Source of the DNA: Gammaproteobacteria bacterium
GTDB lineage: Bacteria > Pseudomonadota > Gammaproteobacteria > Steroidobacterales > GCA-2729495
DNA length: 40,014 nucleotides
Direction: 5' to 3'
Assembly (NCBI GenBank): GCA_009692345.1
Contig: SHZI01000015.1
Location: 1 to 40,014 of the forward strand
The notes under the pieces are model-generated. The model saw nothing but the letters and a program-made list of their open reading frames with translations. It was not told the origin of the DNA and did not search any database. Below, one piece after another: positions 35,027 to 40,014 of this stretch (positions are counted from its first letter, which is position 1; each line of letters opens with the position of its first letter). Position numbers and translations under genes: made by a program.

Positions 35027-35949
35027 TCGATCCGGCGAGCCTGCAGGCCACGCCGTTGTTGCTGGCGGTTGTGGCGACGCTGCTGGGGCTTCTGGTCGGC
35101 AGCTTTCTCAACGTGGTCATCTATCGCCTGCCCGTGATGATGGACCGGGCCTGGCGCCGGGAGTGTGCGGCCCTGGCGGGTAGTCCTGGAGATGCCAGCC
35201 CACACACCAACCCGGAGGCCAACCCGGAGGCCGAGCCCTTCAACCTCGTCCGGCCGCGCTCCGCCTGTCCTGCCTGCAAGACGCCGATCAAGGCCCGGCA
35301 CAATGTCCCGGTGCTGGGCTGGCTCTGGCTGCGGGGCCGCTGCGCGGCCTGCAACGCGCCCATCCCCGCCCGCTATCCGGTGGTGGAGGCCATCACCGGC
35401 CTCCTGTCCGGGTATCTCGTCTGGCACTTCGGCTCCACGCCGGAGGCCGTCGCAGCGCTGGGGCTGACCTGGGCGCTGATCGCCCTGACCGTGATCGATC
35501 TGGATCATCAGCTCTTGCCGGATTCGATCACGCTGCCCCTCCTCTGGGCCGGCCTGCTCTTCCACCTGCTGTCTGGGCCCCACCCGGAAGGCAGTCCCTT
35601 CGCCCCCAGCCTCGCGGATGGCGTGATCGGCGCCATGGCGGGCTACCTGAGCCTGTGGCTGGTTTATCAGGGCTTCCGGCTGGCCACCGGGAAGGAGGGC
35701 ATGGGCTATGGTGACTTCAAACTCTTCGCCGCCCTGCTCGCCTGGCTGGGCTACCAGATGTTTCTGCCAATCCTGCTGCTCTCGGCCGTGACCGGGGCGC
35801 TGACCGGCATCAGTCTGCTGCTGTTGGGGCGTCACGGCCGCCAGGAGCCGATCCCTTTCGGCCCCTTTCTCGCCGCGGCCGGCTTCGTGGCCCTCGTCTG
35901 GGGCGAGCCCCTGCTGGTCGCCGTCCCCTTCCTCCGGGTCTTCAGCTAG
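35023..35949 (+). CDS. pilD: Prepilin peptidase/N-methyltransferase PilD
   Basis: About 308 residues. Inner-membrane aspartyl protease that removes prepilin leaders and methylates the new N-terminus. The first helix ends in GLLVGSFLNVVIYRLP. The cytoplasmic zinc loop has two Cys pairs, CPACK and CAACN. Catalytic Asp residues are in VIDLDHQLLPDSITLP and GMGYGDFKLFAALL (GxGDxK). The first usual start is TTG 35056 (AGG 9 bases upstream). CTG 35023, overlapping the pilC stop as CTGA, would add 11 residues that align in length with the Pseudomonas N-terminus as I recall it, and is used here with reservation. A duplicated 12-base unit adds residues NPEANPEA in the cytoplasmic loop. Confidence 0.92.
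   Translation: MIDPASLQATPLLLAVVATLLGLLVGSFLNVVIYRLPVMMDRAWRRECAALAGSPGDASPHTNPEANPEAEPFNLVRPRSACPACKTPIKARHNVPVLGWLWLRGRCAACNAPIPARYPVVEAITGLLSGYLVWHFGSTPEAVAALGLTWALIALTVIDLDHQLLPDSITLPLLWAGLLFHLLSGPHPEGSPFAPSLADGVIGAMAGYLSLWLVYQGFRLATGKEGMGYGDFKLFAALLAWLGYQMFLPILLLSAVTGALTGISLLLLGRHGRQEPIPFGPFLAAAGFVALVWGEPLLVAVPFLRVFS
35209..35232 (+). repeat. 12-base tandem duplication in pilD
   Basis: AACCCGGAGGCC is repeated twice head to tail (35209-35220 and 35221-35232), encoding the doubled tetrapeptide Asn-Pro-Glu-Ala in the cytoplasmic loop before the zinc-binding Cys residues. The two copies are identical, which suggests a recent slippage event that kept the frame. Confidence 0.85.
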
Positions 35950-35977
35950 AGCCGGGTCGGGAAAGCACCAGGGCGAT

Positions 35978-36649
35978 ATGGGGAGCACCCGGCCGGAGTT
36001 CCGCGACTGGTCGGTTTTCAGGGTCGGCCTGACGGGCGGCATTGCCAGCGGCAAGAGCACCGTGGCCAGCCTGTTTGGTGCCCTGGGGGTACCCGTCATC
36101 GACACGGACCTCATCGCCCGGGAGGTGGTGGCGCCCGGGACCCCGGGCCTCACGGCCGTGGTCGGTGCGTTCGGCCCGGACGTGCTGCAGGCCGACGGCA
36201 CTCTCGACCGGCGGCGGCTCCGGGACCTGGCTTTCGCTACGGCCGAGCGGCGCCAGCGGCTGGAGGCCATCCTCCACCCCCGGATCCGGGAACGCCTGGA
36301 AGTGCTCTGTGCCACTTCCGGCGGTCCCTACCAGGTCCTGGTCATTCCCCTGCTGGTTGAGGTTGCCCTTGAGGCCCGCGTGGACCGGGTACTCGTGGTG
36401 GACTGTTCAGAAAGTGTTCAGCGGGCGCGCCTCAGGGTCCGGGACGGGGAATCTGCGGCCGGTGCCGACCGTCTCCTGGCAGCCCAGGCAAACCGTGCAG
36501 CACGCCTCAGCCGGGGGGACGACGTGCTGGTCAATGAGGGCACCCGTGACGAACTCCACCGCCGTGTTCAGGAACTGCATGGTAATTACCTGAACTTCGC
36601 CGCACGTCCCCAGCGCGGCAGCGGGTCTGGAGTGCAGGACGTCGAGTGA
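35978..36649 (+). CDS. coaE: Dephospho-CoA kinase
   Basis: 223 residues. Last step of coenzyme A synthesis: ATP-dependent phosphorylation of dephospho-CoA. The P-loop is GLTGGIASGKST, followed by VPVIDTDLIAREVV with the substrate-binding Asp. The adenylate-kinase-like lid includes RRLRDLAFATAERRQRLEAI with HPRIRERL, and the C-terminal part has VVDCSESVQRARLRVRDGES. It follows pilD as in many gammaproteobacteria. About 12 extra residues precede the usual beginning (FRVGLTGG); no strong ribosome site identifies the start. Confidence 0.93.
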   Translation: MGSTRPEFRDWSVFRVGLTGGIASGKSTVASLFGALGVPVIDTDLIAREVVAPGTPGLTAVVGAFGPDVLQADGTLDRRRLRDLAFATAERRQRLEAILHPRIRERLEVLCATSGGPYQVLVIPLLVEVALEARVDRVLVVDCSESVQRARLRVRDGESAAGADRLLAAQANRAARLSRGDDVLVNEGTRDELHRRVQELHGNYLNFAARPQRGSGSGVQDVE

Positions 36650-36670
36650 CGGTCAACGGCGTCAAAAACT

Positions 36671-36705
36671 GCATTTGCCCTCCCCTGCGGGGAGGTGCAG
36701 AATGC
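36671..36705. repeat. Hairpin between coaE and zapD
   Basis: A perfect CCTCCCC/GGGGAGG stem (36679-36685 and 36689-36695) with a TGC loop is extended by outer pairing of GCATT (36671-36675) with AATGC (36701-36705). No T-run follows, so it is not an obvious terminator. It may be an attenuator-like leader structure for zapD or a processing signal. Confidence 0.5.
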
Positions 36706-36742
36706 CGGGAAAACAAGGGCTCAAGCTCGACAGTGGCTATTC

Positions 36743-37552
36743 ATGGTTAGCATTCCCAGCGCAGATTTATTTACCGAGACGTCAACCTCCGCCGCCACCG
36801 GGCTCTACGAGCAGCCCCTGAGCGAGCGGATGCGGACCTTTCTGCGTCTGGAATTCCTCTATCAGCAGTTCTGCTTCAATCTTGAGCAGACCCCCGAATG
36901 GGGCAGCCGGGCGGCGATCACCAGCATGCTCGACATCGTCGCGATCCTTGGCCGGGGCGACGTCCGGGGCGACGTGCTCAAGGAGCTGGAGCGCCAGATT
37001 GGCGTGTACGACCGCTACCAGCACATGGCGGGCATCGACGAAGCCCGCCTGAAGCGTGTCCTGCGCAACCTGCAGGATCTGCGGCAGCGCCTCTTTGCCC
37101 TCGGCCCCCAGTTCATGCAGCCCATTCGCGACAGTGAGTTCCTGGCCGCGATCAAGCACCGCAGCGCCATTCCCGGCGGCACCTGCGAGTTCGACCTGCC
37201 GGATTACAGGCACTGGCTGCTCCACGACTACGAGCAGCGCGTGGCCGACATCGAAAGCTGGATGAAGAATCTGCGCCCGCTCTGCGACAGCATCGCCGAG
37301 TTGTTGTGGCTCCTCCGGGAAAGCGGTCGGAACTCGGACCAGGTGGCCACCAAAGGCACTTTCCAGCACGGCATGATCGGCGAAGGCGTTGCAGGCCTGC
37401 TGCGGGTCGCACTCCAGCCTGGCGTCAACCTGTACCCGGAGATCAGCGGCAGCCATCACCGCTTCACCATCCGCTTCATGCAGTGGCCCGACGCGCTCCA
37501 GCGACCCACGCAGGCCAGCCAGGACGTCAGCTTCCGCCTTACCATCTGCTGA
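36743..37552 (+). CDS. zapD: Cell division protein ZapD
   Basis: 269 residues. Z-ring-associated protein (DUF1342/YacF) that cross-links FtsZ filaments. Recognisable segments are YEQPLSERMRTFLRLEFLYQ, LDIVAILGRGDVRGDVLKEL, LPDYRHWLLHDYEQR and FQHGMIGEGVAGLLRVALQ, ending [11 protein letters not shown] 36743 is chosen; ATG 36695 in frame would add 16 residues and lies inside the hairpin. The position after coaE is the common one. Its 3' end overlaps the convergent mutT gene by 14 bases. Confidence 0.93.
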   Translation: MVSIPSADLFTETSTSAATGLYEQPLSERMRTFLRLEFLYQQFCFNLEQTPEWGSRAAITSMLDIVAILGRGDVRGDVLKELERQIGVYDRYQHMAGIDEARLKRVLRNLQDLRQRLFALGPQFMQPIRDSEFLAAIKHRSAIPGGTCEFDLPDYRHWLLHDYEQRVADIESWMKNLRPLCDSIAELLWLLRESGRNSDQVATKGTFQHGMIGEGVAGLLRVALQPGVNLYPEISGSHHRFTIRFMQWPDALQRPTQASQDVSFRLTIC

Positions 37553-37988
37553 GTACGGGCAATCTGGTGAAGGCGGGCTCTTTGCCCAGCGCCACTGCAA
37601 TCGGTTGATCGGCCTCCAGCAGACCTGCCGTCGGGAGTTCGGCCAGCGCCACCCAGCGTAGCGGCTGCCCCTCGACACCCCGGGGCTCCCCGGAATAGCG
37701 TTCAACCAGAAACACATGGAGCTCGACGACCCGTTCCGGGTACTCGTGCCGGTAGGTCATGAACGGGGTTGCGGCCTCGACCGTGATGCCCAGCTCCTCC
37801 TGGAGTTCCCGAACCAGCGCCTGCCCCGGCGCCTCATCGGGATTCAGCTTGCCGCCGGGAAACTCCCAGAAGCCCCCAACATGGCCACCGGCAGGGCGCT
37901 GGGCAATGAGGATGCGGCCCGCCGGGTCCCGGAGGATGCCGGCGGCAACCCGGATCAGCGGCGGTGCCGCCGGCGCGCTGTCAGTCAA
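37539..37988 (-). CDS. mutT: 8-oxo-dGTP diphosphatase MutT (Nudix hydrolase)
   Basis: 149 residues from TTG 37988. Hydrolyses 8-oxo-dGTP to the monophosphate, preventing A:T to C:G changes. The Nudix box is complete, running from [14 protein letters not shown] to RELQEELGI, with the usual preceding GGFWEFPGG. The frame is open upstream into secA; the TTG overlaps the secA end by 8 bases and leaves the expected short N-terminus ([18 protein letters not shown]). The ribosome site is weak, suggesting translation coupled to secA. The order secA-mutT is conserved in gammaproteobacteria. Confidence 0.92.
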   Translation of the reverse strand: MTDSAPAAPPLIRVAAGILRDPAGRILIAQRPAGGHVGGFWEFPGGKLNPDEAPGQALVRELQEELGITVEAATPFMTYRHEYPERVVELHVFLVERYSGEPRGVEGQPLRWVALAELPTAGLLEADQPIAVALGKEPAFTRLPVLSRW

Positions 37989-40014
37989 GACGACCGTGGC
38001 ACTGCTTGTACTTCTTGCCTGACCCGCAGGGACAGGGGTCATTGCGGCCCACCTTCTTCCCGGTCCGGACGATGGGCGCAGCGGGCTCTGCGGGCGGCGC
38101 CATCGGCCTGGCAGGCCGGGCCACGAGAGGCCGGCGCGCCGGCGCCGCACTCTGGCCTGCAGCTTCGGTGCCTGGCTCTGGCTCGCTGGCGGCCGCCGTC
38201 ATTGCCGAGGGTGCCTCATCGTGGCGATATTGCAGCTGCTCGGCCATGCGCCGGCGGGTCTCCTCTGCTGCCACCTCATCCGGGCTCCGGATGCGTGCCT
38301 TGGCAAGAATCGTGACCACGTCGCGCTTGACCCGGTCCAGCATGGCCCCAAACATCTCGAATGCTTCGCGCTTGTACTCCTGCTTGGGATTCTTCTGCGC
38401 ATAGCCCCGGAGATGAATGCCCTGACGCAGGTAATCCATGGCAGCCAGGTGCTCCTTCCAGTGCAGGTCAACCTGCTGGAGCATCAACTGCTTCTCGAGC
38501 TGGCGGAGCTCCCCGGTATCGACCGTTGAGAACTTCTTGAGATAGCCGGCTTCAACCTCAGCGAGGATCCGGGCCCGGATGCCCGCCTCGTCCAGGCCAG
38601 GTTCGTCGTCCAGCAGGCGCTTCACGTCCAGAGTGGCAGCGAACTCAGTCTCCAGCGCGGTGCTGAGACCCGCCACGTCCCACTGCTCCTCAACGCTCTC
38701 CGGGGCAATGAACTCGCTGACGACGGCATTGACCACCTCGGCGCGGATATCGGCCAGCGCCTCGGAAATGTCGTCGGTCTGCATCAGCTGATTGCGCTGC
38801 TGGTAGATGACGCGCCGCTGGTCGTTGGCCACGTCGTCGTATTCCAGCAGAGCCTTGCGGGCGTCGAAATTGTGGCCCTCCACCTTGCGCTGGGCTCGCT
38901 CGATCTGCCGCGTCAGCAGATTGCTCTCGATCGCTTCCCCTTCCCGCATGCCGACGCCCCGGAGCATGCCCTTGGTGCGTTCCGGGTCGCCGAAGATGCG
39001 CATGAGGTTGTCTTCGATCGACAGGTAGAAGCGGCTTGACCCAGGATCGCCCTGCCGGCCCGCCCGACCGCGCAGCTGATTGTCGATCCGGCGGGATTCG
39101 TGGCGCTCGGTGCCAATGATGCGCAGGCCACCGGCGGCAAGCGTGCGGGCATGGCGCTCCTGCCAGACGACGCGGTGCGCAGCGCGCTCGCTATCCGTCG
39201 TGTCCGGACCGAGCTGGGCAAGCTCCGCTTCCAGGTTGCCGCCCAGGACGATATCGGTGCCGCGGCCCGCCATGTTAGTCGCGATGGTGACCGCGCCGGG
39301 CCGGCCGGCCTCCGCGACCACGTGGGCTTCCCGCTCGTGCTGCTTGGCATTCAGCACCTGGTGGATCACCCCGTCCTTCTGCAGGAGATCGGCGAGAAAC
39401 TCCGAGGTCTCGATGGACGTGGTACCGACGAGCACAGGCTGTTCCCGTGTCCGGCAGTCCTTGATGTCCTCGATGATGGCCTGGAACTTGTCCTTCTGGG
39501 TGAGGTAAACCAGGTCAGCCTGGTCATTGCGGACCATGTTCCGGTGCGTGGGAATCACCACGACTTCAAGGCCATAGATCTGCTGGAATTCAAACGCTTC
39601 GGTATCGGCCGTACCGGTCATGCCGGCCAGCTTGTCGTAGAGCCGGAAGTAGTTCTGGAACGTGATCGAGGCGACTGTCTGGTTTTCCTCCCGGACCCGG
39701 ACCCCCTCCTTGGCTTCGACAGCCTGGTGCAGGCCATCGGACCAGCGTCGGCCCGGCATCGTCCGGCCCGTGAACTCGTCCACGATGACAACTTCGCCAT
39801 TGCGCACGATGTACTCGACATCCTTGCGGAACAGCGCGTGGGCGCGCAGGGCTGCTGTCAGGTGATGCATCAGGCGGATGTTCGCGGCGTCGTAGAGGCT
39901 GTCGTCCTCGGTGAGGAGCCCCTCCTGCACCATCAGCTGTTCCACCTTCTGGTGGCCTTCCTCGGTGAGGAAGATCTGCCGAGCCTTTTCGTCCACGGCG
40001 AAATCGCCGGGACC
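37981..40014 (-). CDS. secA: Preprotein translocase ATPase SecA (partial, N-terminus outside window)
   Basis: C-terminal 677 or so residues; the gene continues past base 40014. Motor of the Sec pathway, moving unfolded proteins through SecYEG. Visible motifs are [49 protein letters not shown] and the NBD2 signature [20 protein letters not shown]. The helical scaffold and wing follow. The Pro/Ala-rich linker leads to the C-terminal zinc-binding SEC-C motif [19 protein letters not shown], which binds SecB and lipids. The frame is uninterrupted to the window edge. Confidence 0.97.
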   Translation of the reverse strand, partial: GPGDFAVDEKARQIFLTEEGHQKVEQLMVQEGLLTEDDSLYDAANIRLMHHLTAALRAHALFRKDVEYIVRNGEVVIVDEFTGRTMPGRRWSDGLHQAVEAKEGVRVREENQTVASITFQNYFRLYDKLAGMTGTADTEAFEFQQIYGLEVVVIPTHRNMVRNDQADLVYLTQKDKFQAIIEDIKDCRTREQPVLVGTTSIETSEFLADLLQKDGVIHQVLNAKQHEREAHVVAEAGRPGAVTIATNMAGRGTDIVLGGNLEAELAQLGPDTTDSERAAHRVVWQERHARTLAAGGLRIIGTERHESRRIDNQLRGRAGRQGDPGSSRFYLSIEDNLMRIFGDPERTKGMLRGVGMREGEAIESNLLTRQIERAQRKVEGHNFDARKALLEYDDVANDQRRVIYQQRNQLMQTDDISEALADIRAEVVNAVVSEFIAPESVEEQWDVAGLSTALETEFAATLDVKRLLDDEPGLDEAGIRARILAEVEAGYLKKFSTVDTGELRQLEKQLMLQQVDLHWKEHLAAMDYLRQGIHLRGYAQKNPKQEYKREAFEMFGAMLDRVKRDVVTILAKARIRSPDEVAAEETRRRMAEQLQYRHDEAPSAMTAAASEPEPGTEAAGQSAAPARRPLVARPARPMAPPAEPAAPIVRTGKKVGRNDPCPCGSGKKYKQCHGRLD

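Noticed and set aside
34885-36315. A 476-codon minus-strand frame across pilC, pilD and coaE
   Set aside because: Spans three recognised plus-strand genes and has a biased, motif-free translation.

Overview
The window looks like chromosomal DNA of a GC-rich gammaproteobacterium. The main evidence is the block pilS-pilR-pilA-pilB-pilC-pilD-coaE-zapD with convergent mutT and secA, which is a typical gammaproteobacterial arrangement. The placement of sucC/sucD beside pilS/pilR recalls Xanthomonadales and Nevskiales-like lineages. That finer placement is inference. No tRNA, rRNA, CRISPR array, prophage or intact insertion sequence was seen.

Layout. (a) 1-3.9 kb, minus strand: a carotenoid-type FAD oxidoreductase (cut by the window edge), a YdcZ-type membrane protein, gabT, trmO and a decayed haloalkane-dehalogenase-like lipoprotein gene. 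(b) 3.9-7.2 kb: a patatin/POTRA/beta-barrel protein, a secreted helical protein and a glutaminase remnant. (c) 7.3-13.6 kb: a divergent accessory cluster with two LLM flavin oxidoreductases, two split-barrel flavin proteins, an MFS transporter and a membrane-anchored alpha/beta hydrolase. This looks like an uncharacterised oxidative catabolic module. (d) 13.7-19.5 kb: small accessory genes. They include an ASCH protein, an alpha/beta hydrolase and a damaged higBA chained by GTGA overlaps, then DUF1838, a nu-type glutathione transferase, DUF2237, a sterol-desaturase-family enzyme, a decayed second glutathione transferase and an intact second higBA with a palindromic operator. (e) 19.5-23.9 kb: an RNA-metabolism operon (rnd, dbpA, VF530 and a pseudouridine synthase/methyltransferase fusion) joined by 4-base overlaps. 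(f) 24-28 kb: a DUF4404 protein, then nadE, sucD and sucC. (g) 28-37.6 kb: type IV pilus regulation and assembly, with a clear sigma-54 promoter before pilA, followed by coaE and zapD. (h) 37.5-40 kb: mutT and the C-terminal two thirds of secA.

Three themes stand out. Several genes are decayed by internal deletion with recognisable ends left behind: dehalogenase-like, glutaminase, glutathione transferase and higB. Genes are often packed by 4-base stop/start overlaps, and at nadE (probably also pilD) this seems to use a CTG start. A REP-like palindrome forms the 3' end of the sucC reading frame. Functions come from motif recognition by eye; no database search was run.
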